DNA of 64,000 nucleotides from JAAURS01 sp044923475 (GTDB lineage Bacteria > Cyanobacteriota > Cyanobacteriia > Thermosynechococcales > Thermosynechococcaceae), in contig NZ_CP137338.1 of NCBI RefSeq assembly GCF_044923475.1, positions 3,596,001 to 3,660,000 on the forward strand, read 5' to 3'. Within the stretch, counting starts at the first letter, position 1, and each line of letters starts with the position of its first letter. Positions 1 through 8,675 of the stretch are shown one piece after another. The position numbers were made by a program, and so were the translations under genes. Below the pieces are notes generated by a model. The model searched no databases, had not been told where the DNA came from, and saw only the letters and a program-made list of their open reading frames with translations.

Positions 1-721
1 TCAACGAAGACAACATCATCACTAAGCCCAACGGCAATGCTAGCTTGACTAATGGGAAAAGTCTCTTAATGTTCCAATTCGGTTTGAGCCGCCCTAACTC
101 CATCCAACGACGTGGGCTGTTCGGCCCTTCAGCCTCTAGCAATCGCAACGCATTGGCGAGGTCATACCCGATTAATACGATCCCCCAGGCCAAAATTAGT
201 CCCAATACGCCCCCAATGGCGCTACCGCTCGACCAAACGCCCAACCCCAGAAACAATAATGCCAACGGCCCCCTCATCATCAACGACAGGGCAATGCGAT
301 CCATGCGTTCGTGCTTTTGCAAGAACCCATAGCAAACATCGCTGATGGATTCCAGACATTTGGCGAAGCCCAAGAGCATCACCACCACCATCGTCTGCCA
401 ACGATAGCCTGAGAAAAGGGCGATCGGCACGACAGCTAAAACCGCCAATTGACCGGATAGCAATCTCAGCCCTAGATAATCTCTAAACTGGTAAAGCTGT
501 TTGGCATCCGTAGCTTGAATTTGACGCAGTTGAAGATTGGTCAGCATAAAGATGGGAGCCGTCACCGCTAACCCTAGAGTGAACTGGCCCACCATTTCTG
601 GACGCCCCAACTTGGTAAACACCACCAGGATGCCCCACTGGGATCCGGCATATACCAGATTCCCCATCATGGTCCAAGAAAAGTTGCGTTTGAGAGAAAG
701 AGAGACTGCAGGTTGTGCCAT
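1..721 (-). CDS. Wzx-like polysaccharide flippase, N-terminal part (cut by window edge)
   Basis: Reading the minus strand from the ATG at 721 gives an uninterrupted frame of 240 codons that runs off the window start. The protein begins MAQPAVSLSLKRNFSWTMMG and consists of successive hydrophobic segments separated by short basic loops. This is the look of the first half of a MOP-superfamily oligosaccharide flippase of the Wzx/RfbX type, which moves lipid-linked repeat units across the inner membrane. It lies 34 bp downstream of the CapD-like gene on the same strand, so the two are probably cotranscribed in a surface-polysaccharide cluster continuing to the left. The family assignment rests on topology, N-terminal flavour and context, not on a diagnostic catalytic motif. 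Confidence 0.75.
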   Translation of the reverse strand, partial: MAQPAVSLSLKRNFSWTMMGNLVYAGSQWGILVVFTKLGRPEMVGQFTLGLAVTAPIFMLTNLQLRQIQATDAKQLYQFRDYLGLRLLSGQLAVLAVVPIALFSGYRWQTMVVVMLLGFAKCLESISDVCYGFLQKHERMDRIALSLMMRGPLALLFLGLGVWSSGSAIGGVLGLILAWGIVLIGYDLANALRLLEAEGPNSPRRWMELGRLKPNWNIKRLFPLVKLALPLGLVMMLSSL

Positions 722-755
722 CTAGCCGTTCGACAAAATATGCCCGTTAAAACGC

Positions 756-3614
756 CTAATTCAAACTTTGAACTTGGAGAAGTGTCTGAGCCTGCGCTCC
801 ATTAATCGGTCTTAGGAAAAAGTAACCTTGACCGTACTTGCATTGAAGATTTTTGAGTTGCGTTAATTGCTGGGGCGATTCAATTCCCGTTGCGATCGTA
901 TCGAGTCCCCAACTTTTGGATAAATCTAAGACTGTTTGAAAAAAGTCTAAATTATCGGCATTTTGGGATAACTCATGGATGCGGGAACGATCGATTTTTA
1001 ACCCGTCAAATATGTGAACCCAATCCATGAGGGGCGATAGCTGCTTCAAGGGCGAAAATCCGAAGTTGTCCAGCAGGAGCCTCGCCCCCAATCCCTTCAT
1101 CTTGAGAAGCGCGGCGATCGCCGCTTCAGGATGCTGAGTAATAAACTGTTCGGGAATCTCAAAACACAATCGACTGACGTTCGCTTGGGTTTCCTGAAAA
1201 ATAGCGCCCAGATTTGCAATAAAGTCGGGATGGAGAAGCTGCGAACTCGACCAATTGACACTGATTGTAAAGCTGGGATGCAGATTTAAGACTTCGAGCG
1301 TTCGCAACTGCAAACAAATTTCGCGCATCCCCCACAACCCAATCGCATGAATGTGCTGCGTTCGATCTGCAATCTGAATGAACTGACTGGAGCGCATTAA
1401 CCCGTGTCTGGGATGCTCCCAGTGGAGCAGGGCTTCAAACCCTGCTACCACATAATTTTTTTGAAGCATCAAAATCGGTTGATAGAGCACCTTAAAATCT
1501 CGGGTCACTACAGCAACGGACAACTCTTGGGCGAGTTCGTCGCCGCGGCTCGGGTTGGGCGCTGGACTTAAAGGATTGGGACGACTGCTGATGTGCGGCT
1601 GCGGTTTTCGATCTCCCTTGAAGGGGTTGAACTGGGCAAGGCGGAGCGATCGCTGCGTCGGAAAAATACTAGACCCAGAATTCGATCGCAAACCTGGAAT
1701 CAAACGCTTGAAGTAAAACCGAATCATTACTTCGTTATGATCCAGTGCCGCCTGAAACAGGCCGTGCAAGCCTTCTTCTAAATGGGTAGGGATTTGAGAA
1801 ACCGCATTTTGAACCACAAATAGATTTTCGTTTTCAGTCGGTTTGCAAGCTTCCTCGGCTAGAAAAAGCTCTTCGTGGAGTTTTTCTCCAGGGCGCAGAC
1901 CGGTATAGATAATGTCAATATCAGTCCCTACCTCATACCCAGACAGTCGAATCAGATCTCGGGCTAAGTCCACAATCTTGATGGGGCGTCCCATGTTCAG
2001 CATAAAAATTTCGCCCCCTTGACTGATTGCCTTTGCCTGCAACACCAAATGCACGGCTTCAGGAATCGTCATAAAATAGCGCGTTACGTCGGGATGGGTA
2101 ATGGTAACGGGACCGCCCCGCTCGATCTGCCCCTTTAAGGTAGGGACGACGCTGCCCCGGCTGCCGAGGACGTTCCCGAAGCGCACCACGCAAAACTGCT
2201 TGTGTTTTTGCTGTGCTGCCCTCAGAACGATTAGCTCGCCGACCCGCTTGCTCGCCCCCATCAAGCTGCTGGGATTGACCGCTTTGTCCGTGGAGATCAT
2301 TACAAACTGACTGGTATTGTGAGCCAGAGCCATTTCTACCAAGTTCTTGGTCCCCAATACATTATTCATAATGGCTTCAGAGGGATTTAGCTCCATCATA
2401 GGCACGTGCTTGTGGGCCGCTGCGTGAAAAACCACTTCGGGCTTGAACTTCTGGAACGCATACTCTAAGCGATTGTGGTCTTTTAAATCTGCAATCAAAA
2501 CGCTCAGGCGGATCGACAAATGCGGCTGAGATGCTCTCAATGCTTGCAGCAGTTGATTCAGTTCCTGCTGGATCGAGAACACGGAATTTTCGCCGTGGCC
2601 CATTAGAATCAGCTCTGCTGGATGGCACTGGAGGATTTGCCGGCAAATCTCGCTGCCGATCGACCCCCCCGCCCCGGTCACTAAAACTCTTTTGGAACGC
2701 AAATTTGGAGCGACCTTTTCGAGATCCGAGCAAATGGTGTCTCGACGCAGAAGGTCTTCAATTTTGACGTCCCTAACGCTTTTCAAATTGACCTTGCCGT
2801 CAATAATTTCATGAATGCTGGGCAAGGTACTGGTTGCAAGATTTAGATCTCGACACAACTGCACGATTTCGCGAATAGCAGTCCCACCTGCTGAGGGAAT
2901 TGCAATAATTACGCGTTTGACATCCAAGCGAGCGACCAAATCCGGAAGCTCTAAACGAGAGCCCAACACTGAAATACCGCGAATTTTAAGGTCGAGCTTT
3001 TTAGGGTCGTCGTCTATGAATGCTACGGGTTCTAGAGCAGAGCGTTCGCGCCGCTGAATAGCGTCAACTAGGGCAACGCCAGCAGTCCCCGCCCCATAAA
3101 TAATAACCCGCTCGCGGGGCTGCCCCGACCGTCGCTGGTGCAAGGATTTCTCAAAAGCTTTCACGCTGAACCGCGCTGCTCCAACACCCGTAAAGGTCAA
3201 CAATCCATCGAGTAATGGAAAAGAGCGAGGCAGTAGAAAAATATCCGACGCGCCGTAGAAATAAGCGATCGAGAGAATAAAGCTCTCTGCAAAACTAATC
3301 GCAGCACAGGCTGCGGCGATTTGAAGTAAGTCTTCCGTACTGGCGAATCGCCAGCAACGCCTGTAGCTACCCAAAAGATTTAGGCACAGAATTTTTATAA
3401 GCGTAAATAAAGATAGGGCGACAAAAAGTCCGCTAGTAAAATTTTGAATTGAGTGCCAGTCGTCCAGACGCAGCCACAACGCTAAAAACGGCGTAACAGC
3501 AAATATACAAATGTCGATCAGAAGAAAATTAATATTCTTTATCTTAAAAACCCTTTGAGAAAACCGAAGAAATATCGAGATTGACATACTCCTACAAGAC
3601 CCTCGTCCCACCAT
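756..3614 (-). CDS. CapD/FlaA1-type nucleotide-sugar dehydratase/epimerase fused to a C-terminal EAL domain
   Basis: 952 residues. Residues 30-150 are hydrophobic with several membrane helices; 165-240 form a first Rossmann-like region (GAGTAG at 174-179); 308-600 form the SDR domain with GAGGSIG at 314-320, STDKAVNP at 441-448, M452 and K456, as in membrane-bound UDP-GlcNAc dehydratases of the WbpM/CapD family. These usually end near residue 640. Here a proline/serine linker (about 640-690) leads into an EAL domain (691-952): EALLHW 727-732, E819/E822, K873, E912 and Q929 are kept, but the DDFGTG loop has become D849-N850-F-G-F with the loop 6 segment shortened. I infer a c-di-GMP-binding rather than hydrolysing module. 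ATG at 3614 has no clear ribosome site; an internal ATG at 3587 has AGGAG too close, so the start is uncertain. Confidence 0.9.
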   Translation of the reverse strand: MVGRGSCRSMSISIFLRFSQRVFKIKNINFLLIDICIFAVTPFLALWLRLDDWHSIQNFTSGLFVALSLFTLIKILCLNLLGSYRRCWRFASTEDLLQIAAACAAISFAESFILSIAYFYGASDIFLLPRSFPLLDGLLTFTGVGAARFSVKAFEKSLHQRRSGQPRERVIIYGAGTAGVALVDAIQRRERSALEPVAFIDDDPKKLDLKIRGISVLGSRLELPDLVARLDVKRVIIAIPSAGGTAIREIVQLCRDLNLATSTLPSIHEIIDGKVNLKSVRDVKIEDLLRRDTICSDLEKVAPNLRSKRVLVTGAGGSIGSEICRQILQCHPAELILMGHGENSVFSIQQELNQLLQALRASQPHLSIRLSVLIADLKDHNRLEYAFQKFKPEVVFHAAAHKHVPMMELNPSEAIMNNVLGTKNLVEMALAHNTSQFVMISTDKAVNPSSLMGASKRVGELIVLRAAQQKHKQFCVVRFGNVLGSRGSVVPTLKGQIERGGPVTITHPDVTRYFMTIPEAVHLVLQAKAISQGGEIFMLNMGRPIKIVDLARDLIRLSGYEVGTDIDIIYTGLRPGEKLHEELFLAEEACKPTENENLFVVQNAVSQIPTHLEEGLHGLFQAALDHNEVMIRFYFKRLIPGLRSNSGSSIFPTQRSLRLAQFNPFKGDRKPQPHISSRPNPLSPAPNPSRGDELAQELSVAVVTRDFKVLYQPILMLQKNYVVAGFEALLHWEHPRHGLMRSSQFIQIADRTQHIHAIGLWGMREICLQLRTLEVLNLHPSFTISVNWSSSQLLHPDFIANLGAIFQETQANVSRLCFEIPEQFITQHPEAAIAALLKMKGLGARLLLDNFGFSPLKQLSPLMDWVHIFDGLKIDRSRIHELSQNADNLDFFQTVLDLSKSWGLDTIATGIESPQQLTQLKNLQCKYGQGYFFLRPINGAQAQTLLQVQSLN

Positions 3615-4828
3615 TTTTTATTTGAAAAAGAGATAAAAGAAAGCAAAAAAAATCTTAGAGATTGCTTTTTCCTGCATCATCCAGCATTTTAGTCATACTC
3701 AAGCATTCTATTGTTTCAAGCAATGCAATTAAAACCTAAAATGAAAAGGAAGTATTTTATTCCAGAGCTTAACAACCCGCCAGATATCTTCATTCTTATT
3801 AAAACAGAGAAGAAATTGAAGCAACAAAAACTACCTAAAGAATAAAGATCTAAAATGTCGTCAACCAAACAATACCTTAATAGATTAATGCCTACCTAAA
3901 GTAAAAATATTCTGCAGCCATGTCCAAAGCGCATGAGAAATATTGAGAGATTTTAACGAGCTTTGTACTTGATTTATTGAGGTCTTCCTAGCTTATCACA
4001 CGCGAAGGCAAGATGAGTAGTGGTAGTTTGAGCTAAGCGACCTCAAAAACTCCACGCTTGGGGATGTCAATGATAGGCAGAATAATCTGATGCTATTCCA
4101 CTGTATAAACACTTTGTTTTATCCGTCCTTAATTTTATTTAAAGGCTATAAGACTCTGGATTGCATTTGCCTCTTAGTAAAGTATTCTCGCTGGCATACT
4201 GTTGCCACTCTCACCTGAGCTAAAGCGTGTAAGCTTTGCTGTATGCATTTATCGTTTCGATCGGGTATCTTATCAGTAGGGAATTGTTTTTTTAATTTCT
4301 CTAGCCAAAGAAATTAAAAATGTGTCTGCATTCCTCACCTTAATCCGAACTTAATACACCGTATAGCTCAAAGTCTTTGATGACTGACTGGTTGAGCAGG
4401 TGCATTCCACCGCATAGGAGTTTCTGGATTAGATAGAGGAGGAGGCTTAAAATTTGCCCCTGCATTCGATGAAACGTTTGAGTACTCATCAGAATATTTT
4501 CTCCATTAAGCATTGCAGATTATAACGACGCAGAAGTTAGGTGAAGTTTGATTGTATATAGATTTCAGGCTTCTTTCTAGAAGTGTAGATAACAACTCCC
4601 GTGAATCCGCGATTTCTTTGCTTTTAACCGGAATAGTAAAGACACACACAATCCATGCATACATTTATACAATATCAGACTCAAACAGAGCAGCCCCTCT
4701 CCATTAAAAGCACTTTAAGATAATATGTATGTATTCGAGATGACTGAGATACGATCGAGCCTCAATATAGAAGATATGCAACTGGGTCGATGGCGTAATT
4801 TAGGGATTGCAAGGTTTCATAAGATTTT
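3615..4828. other. 1.2 kb AT-rich intergenic region without a convincing gene
   Basis: Base composition changes abruptly to AT-rich and the HIP1 octamer disappears. No frame of 60 codons or more is present on either strand. The longest thing with a start is a 49-codon minus-strand frame (4340-4489, beginning MSTQTFHRMQ) with only a distant GGAG, which is about what chance gives here. Other content: a perfect hairpin at 4289-4320 and the 10-mer CTACCTAAAG repeated 61 bp apart (3831 and 3892). The region separates the polysaccharide genes from the protease/lyase operon; both neighbours are on the minus strand, so it must contain the promoter of the CapD-EAL gene in its left part. Confidence 0.7.
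4289..4320. other. Perfect 12-bp inverted repeat with 8-nt loop (hairpin)
   Basis: TTTTTAATTTCT (4289-4300) is the exact reverse complement of AGAAATTAAAAA (4309-4320), with loop CTAGCCAA. It begins with a T run and ends with an A run, so on either strand it resembles a weak, AT-rich transcription stop. It lies in the middle of the gene-free region, downstream of the protease gene that ends at 4829 on the minus strand. The lack of GC pairs makes a strong intrinsic terminator unlikely. Confidence 0.4.
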
Positions 4829-5797
4829 TTAAGTAGCGTTTACAATTCTTCGAGTCTCGGAAAGCTTCATTATTTTGGGCGGAATTTTCGCGTCAGCGAC
4901 ATCGGTTTGCAACCGCGCGCTTTGTGCTTGACCCAGAAAAATATCGAAACCTAGTGCATTTGAGGGCGCAGATGCTTGGCGTTTCTGCGACTCAACTGTT
5001 AGAGACGAACTTTTTTCCGGACGATCGACAGGGATAGGCCATCCTAACTGGGTGGGCTGTTGGTAGATTCGCTTGAGAGTATTGATGTCTCGGGCCGAAA
5101 TGACCGGCGGGTTGCGCACTTGGGCGAAGTACATCACGTCGGTTGGGTTTTGGCTGTGGCCCCAGATGCCCAGCCCGTGACCGAGTTCGTGGCGGGCTGC
5201 TGCGCTCAAGTATTGGATGGTTTGATTGGGGCGGATATAGATGCTGATGCGATGGGCTAGGGTGGGGCGATCGCTGGGTGCGGAGCGGAATGGTGCGGAG
5301 CGATCGCCGCTCGCGTAAAGCTCGAACCGGGTCTCGGCGGACCGCACCCGCGCGCCGCTGCGCTGCTGAGGAGGGTTGGCCGAAATAGCAATGTCGGCTT
5401 CGGTGGGGGATGAGGTGAGGCTCAAGGGTAGATAAGGCTGCCAGTCTTTAACCCCTTGAAGAATTGCATTATGCCAAGCCTCAGGCTTAATTAACGCTCC
5501 TTGGGGCGGAGGTGCAATGTAAACCCGGATAGGCCAATGACTCCAGATCAAAAATCCGGCTCGCGATGGCTTGATTTGGTCGAAATAGTCTCCCTGAGCG
5601 TTTTGAACTGCATCCCATCGCGCTAAGGTTTGGGGTAGCGGATGGGCTTGAGCGGGCGGGAGCGTCGATGAAGTTTGGCTGGAAATCTTCCCCGCAGAGA
5701 TTGTTAAGGCAATTGCTACAACGGCAAAGAAGACTGTAAGAAAACGTTTCCACGTTTTCCCGCTGAAGTCGTTCTTTCGTCGTCGAGCGATCGGCAT
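4829..5797 (-). CDS. Exported zinc metalloprotease, matrixin/metzincin-like
   Basis: 322 residues. A basic N-terminus (MPIARRRKND) is followed by a hydrophobic stretch near residues 19-36, consistent with a signal peptide or anchor. The core has the zinc motif H203-E204-x-x-H207-x-x-G210 followed by H214 and a Met-turn (DVMYF, about 220-224), as in M10-type peptidases; the third histidine is one residue further than in the standard HExxHxxGxxH. It probably acts outside the cytoplasm on proteins or peptides. The ATG directly abuts the TAA of the upstream bilin lyase gene (5798-5800), so the two are almost certainly one transcript with coupled translation. The substrate is unknown. Confidence 0.8.
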   Translation of the reverse strand: MPIARRRKNDFSGKTWKRFLTVFFAVVAIALTISAGKISSQTSSTLPPAQAHPLPQTLARWDAVQNAQGDYFDQIKPSRAGFLIWSHWPIRVYIAPPPQGALIKPEAWHNAILQGVKDWQPYLPLSLTSSPTEADIAISANPPQQRSGARVRSAETRFELYASGDRSAPFRSAPSDRPTLAHRISIYIRPNQTIQYLSAAARHELGHGLGIWGHSQNPTDVMYFAQVRNPPVISARDINTLKRIYQQPTQLGWPIPVDRPEKSSSLTVESQKRQASAPSNALGFDIFLGQAQSARLQTDVADAKIPPKIMKLSETRRIVNAT

Positions 5798-6376
5798 TTA
5801 AACTGCGGGTGCATTAAATTGACCTGCTGTGGATTCTGCGGGTGGGGACTCTACCGGTGTCGCCATTCGAATTTCCGAGCAGAAGGTTGTAATGCAAACC
5901 GTATCGTCCTTCTTGATACTGCTGCTGCGCAAGCGCAAGTTGGGGCTGGCAAACCAGATCCGCTCTTCAGAAATAACGTTCGCGTCCTCAAGCCGAAGGG
6001 TGAGTGCTTCATCGGTCCCGATGCTGTAGGTGCCCGTTACGCCATTGGCAGAATTTAAGCTGCGCAGAAGCTGCCCGGAGTGCGGGCTGTCCGAGGCGAT
6101 CGCCACCAGCAATGCCATTCCTTCCTCCTTAGGCTTGAAGCGACTTTGGTAAGCTTCCGTCACTTCGCTCCAGCGCAGCCTTAGGCCGCATCGTGCCGAA
6201 GATGGATCGACGTCGAGCTGTTGGCAAAGGGCTGCAATCTCGCCATGGCTGCCTTCTAGGATTTCACCCCATAGATCGGAACGTCCGCTCTGGTTGTTTT
6301 GGTCGATGAGGTGATGGGTAGTGCGCTGAGAAATCCACTTGCCATCGCAGAGCTGAAAAAAAGATTGGATATCCAT
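5798..6376 (-). CDS. cpcS: Phycobiliprotein bilin lyase, CpcS/CpeS family
   Basis: 192 residues. The family attaches phycocyanobilin (or a related bilin) to a conserved cysteine of phycobiliproteins. The opening MDIQSFFQLCDGKWISQRTT with the following HHL is the family signature (FF...G.W.SQRT.HH), and the length fits a lipocalin-like lyase with a 25-residue extra tail rich in Pro, Glu and Ala. CpcS, CpcU and CpeS members cannot be separated safely by eye; a CpcU-type partner is possible. Its TAA is immediately followed by the ATG of the metalloprotease gene. Confidence 0.88.
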   Translation of the reverse strand: MDIQSFFQLCDGKWISQRTTHHLIDQNNQSGRSDLWGEILEGSHGEIAALCQQLDVDPSSARCGLRLRWSEVTEAYQSRFKPKEEGMALLVAIASDSPHSGQLLRSLNSANGVTGTYSIGTDEALTLRLEDANVISEERIWFASPNLRLRSSSIKKDDTVCITTFCSEIRMATPVESPPAESTAGQFNAPAV

Positions 6377-6412
6377 GGAGCTAGTGACAGAGTACGCCGA
6401 ATCCTTTCTATT

Positions 6413-7264
6413 TTAAGGGTTGAGGTGACGGGCGTGAAATTGAATGTGATCCTCAATAAAAGTGGCAATGAAATAGTAGCTGTGGTCGTAGTGAGAATGT
6501 TCTCGATAGGTGAGGTCGCGTTTCGTCGCTCGACAGGCTTTTACGAACAGTTCCGGACGCAGTTGCTCGCTCAAAAAAGGATCGGACATTCCCTGGTCGA
6601 TTAAAATCGGGCGCGAATCGGCTGGGAGCGTTGAAACAATAGCAGTGGCGTCGTAAAGATCCCAAGCAGTTCGATCTGCCCCGAGATAACCCATCAATGC
6701 CTTTTGACCCCACGGGCACTGACTGGGGGCTGCAATGGGCGCAAATGCCGAAATGGAACGATAGCGATCGCCGTTCCGCAACCCGCAGACTAACGCGCCG
6801 TGCCCGCCCATCGAGTGCCCGAAAATCCCCTGTCGCGCTACATCTGCCGGAAAATACTCGGAAATGAGCGTGGGCAGTTCCTCCACCACGTAGCTGTACG
6901 TTCGATAGTGCTTGTTCCAGGGCGATTCCGTTGCGTCCACGTAAAACCCGGCTCCCGCGCCAAAGTCCCAATCTGCCCCTTCCCCAGGAATTCCCGTATT
7001 GCGAGGGCTGGTGTCGGGTGCGACCAGAATCAGCCCCAACTCAGCGGCATAGCGCTGCGCGCCAGCCTTGGCCATGAAGTTTTCTTCCGTGCAGGTGAGT
7101 CCTGCCAGAAAATAAAGGACGGGTAAAGGCGTTTGGCTGGCCTGCTGGGGCACGTAAATTGAAAAATTCATCGGGCAGTGGCACACTGCGGAGAAGTGGC
7201 TGCAAAAGGAAAGCGTGCCATCAAAGATGGCGTGCTGTTTGAGAATCTTAAGCTGGACAGTCAT
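6413..7264 (-). CDS. fghA: S-formylglutathione hydrolase
   Basis: 283 residues, the usual length. It hydrolyses S-formylglutathione to formate and glutathione, the second step of glutathione-dependent formaldehyde detoxification. The alpha/beta-hydrolase catalytic set is visible: nucleophile in GHSMGGHGA, acid in DQGMSDPF, histidine in YDHSYYFI. FLAGLTCTEENF near the N-terminus is typical of the esterase D family. No formaldehyde dehydrogenase gene is adjacent in this window. It is on the same strand as the cpcS gene, 36 bp upstream of it. Confidence 0.95.
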   Translation of the reverse strand: MTVQLKILKQHAIFDGTLSFCSHFSAVCHCPMNFSIYVPQQASQTPLPVLYFLAGLTCTEENFMAKAGAQRYAAELGLILVAPDTSPRNTGIPGEGADWDFGAGAGFYVDATESPWNKHYRTYSYVVEELPTLISEYFPADVARQGIFGHSMGGHGALVCGLRNGDRYRSISAFAPIAAPSQCPWGQKALMGYLGADRTAWDLYDATAIVSTLPADSRPILIDQGMSDPFLSEQLRPELFVKACRATKRDLTYREHSHYDHSYYFIATFIEDHIQFHARHLNP

Positions 7265-7327
7265 GGGTCATCGTTACACTGGTCTGACTATCCATCAATT
7301 TTGCGATAAAAACAAATTCTGTTGTGA

Positions 7328-8524
7328 TTAATGGCCGAAAGAAGGCTGCTTCGCAACGATTTTTAAAGCGCGCTGGAGCCGATCGCTCAAAATCTCCGCG
7401 TATTGTTTCATTTGCGCGTCTTGCTTCTTTAATGCCTGTCGCTTGAGGGTGTTGAGGCTGTTTTGGGCTGACAGAAGATGCTGGCGACAATCTTGAGGGT
7501 CCTTTGCTGCTCGAGCTTGCAGCACGGTTTCTAAAATCTGCGCTGTAAGGACAAAGGCATCCTGAAATTGCTGGGCTTCGCGTTGGCGGCGTTGGCGATC
7601 GGCTTGGCTCATCCAGTTGTGAAGCGTACCTGCCGCCAGCAGTCCGGCACCCAATACCGTTGCAATTCCAGCGGTTCCCGTGACTGCATGGGCGATCGCC
7701 GCTTTAGACGTTCCCAGGGCTACTAGCTTGGAACTCAAGGCCGTGATGCCCGACCCCGCCAGCAATCCCGTCGCCGAGCCGACGCCTACTGAGGCTGCTT
7801 TGATGAATAAATCTGCCTTCAAGCCTGCTTCCTGTAATTCCCGCTCTCTGAAGAGGTGGTGCTTCGCAAATACGCTGGCTAAAAATTCGTCTTTGCGAAG
7901 GGCGATCGCTTCGTCGAAGAGCTGCTGGCGCGCGCGCCGAAATTGTCGTTCTGTCGTGAGGGACGAATTGAGGCGATCGTCTAGAGGCTGCTTCAAGAAT
8001 TGTGTTGTCGTAATATCGATGGATTCCAGCAGAGCATCTTTCATCGTACGGCGCGGGTCGGACATCCAGGCGCGCAGCGCCAGCAGCTTTTCTTTGCTCG
8101 TATCGAGGGCGTACATCAGCCAGCCCGTTTCTTCCTCTTCGCGATAGAGCGTCACGGCCTGACGGAGATTTTTCTCGGCTTCCCCCAGTCCGTAACGACA
8201 AAGTTCGAGGCGGTCTTGCTTTTCGTAGGTTTGCTTGCGCTTGTCAGCAGCATTCGACAGCAACCCCGCACTCAGCCCGACCCCCGCTGCGATGGGAATG
8301 AGAAAGGGCGCTTCTCGGTCTAGGGCGTAGACCGTTCCGCTGACGCCCACAACGCCCGCAAATACCCAAGCCGCTCCGTGTTGCTGCCATCGGTACCGAT
8401 TCGGTTGTCGGGAGCGGTATAGCGCGATATCTAAGCGATCCTTCGCTAAGTTGCGTTCTAGCTCGGCTTCGGTCGCCTGCTGTTCGAGGGTGCGGACCAG
8501 TTGAGTTTGCTGCGGGTCAACCAT
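7328..8524 (-). CDS. Unknown membrane protein with coiled coils
   Basis: 398 residues, not recognised. An N-terminal charged helical region (1-45) is followed by two hydrophobic segments (about 50-90), a long charged helical region (95-235) rich in Glu, Arg and Lys, then two Gly/Ala-rich hydrophobic segments (about 240-310) and a final helical tail. The Gly/Ala-rich pair (VGSATGLLAGSG and GIATVLGAGLLAAG) resembles glycine-zipper-like membrane hairpins. HIP1 sites are present, so it is long resident. It sits alone between fghA and the divergent glcD gene; no function can be assigned. Confidence 0.7.
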   Translation of the reverse strand: MVDPQQTQLVRTLEQQATEAELERNLAKDRLDIALYRSRQPNRYRWQQHGAAWVFAGVVGVSGTVYALDREAPFLIPIAAGVGLSAGLLSNAADKRKQTYEKQDRLELCRYGLGEAEKNLRQAVTLYREEEETGWLMYALDTSKEKLLALRAWMSDPRRTMKDALLESIDITTTQFLKQPLDDRLNSSLTTERQFRRARQQLFDEAIALRKDEFLASVFAKHHLFRERELQEAGLKADLFIKAASVGVGSATGLLAGSGITALSSKLVALGTSKAAIAHAVTGTAGIATVLGAGLLAAGTLHNWMSQADRQRRQREAQQFQDAFVLTAQILETVLQARAAKDPQDCRQHLLSAQNSLNTLKRQALKKQDAQMKQYAEILSDRLQRALKIVAKQPSFGH

Positions 8525-8599
8525 GGGTTTGCGTCAAAAGTTCCCTACTTTTATTATGCCCTGATGCTTCAATCGGTCGCTGGCGCGCTACACCCATCC

Positions 8600-8629
8600 G
8601 CTGCACCGATACTAGCTGCACCTATACTA
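8600..8629 (+). promoter_or_regulatory. Tandem 15-bp repeat upstream of glcD
   Basis: GCTGCACCGATACTA (8600-8614) is followed immediately by GCTGCACCTATACTA (8615-8629), 14 of 15 bases identical. The second copy ends in TATACT, a good -10 hexamer, 47 bp before the glcD ATG. It could be a duplicated operator or promoter element; no experimental motif is recognised. Confidence 0.35.
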
Positions 8630-8675
8630 ATGGAAGTACGCATGGAAGACGTCCCGAGTCCCTAGGTAAACTTTT

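Noticed and set aside
45..345. Plus-strand frames of 77-95 codons at the window start
   Set aside because: They are antisense to the open flippase frame on the minus strand, which has clear membrane-protein character.
4340..4489. 49-codon minus-strand frame in the AT-rich gap
   Set aside because: Weak start context and a length expected by chance in this composition; kept only as a remark in the gap entry.
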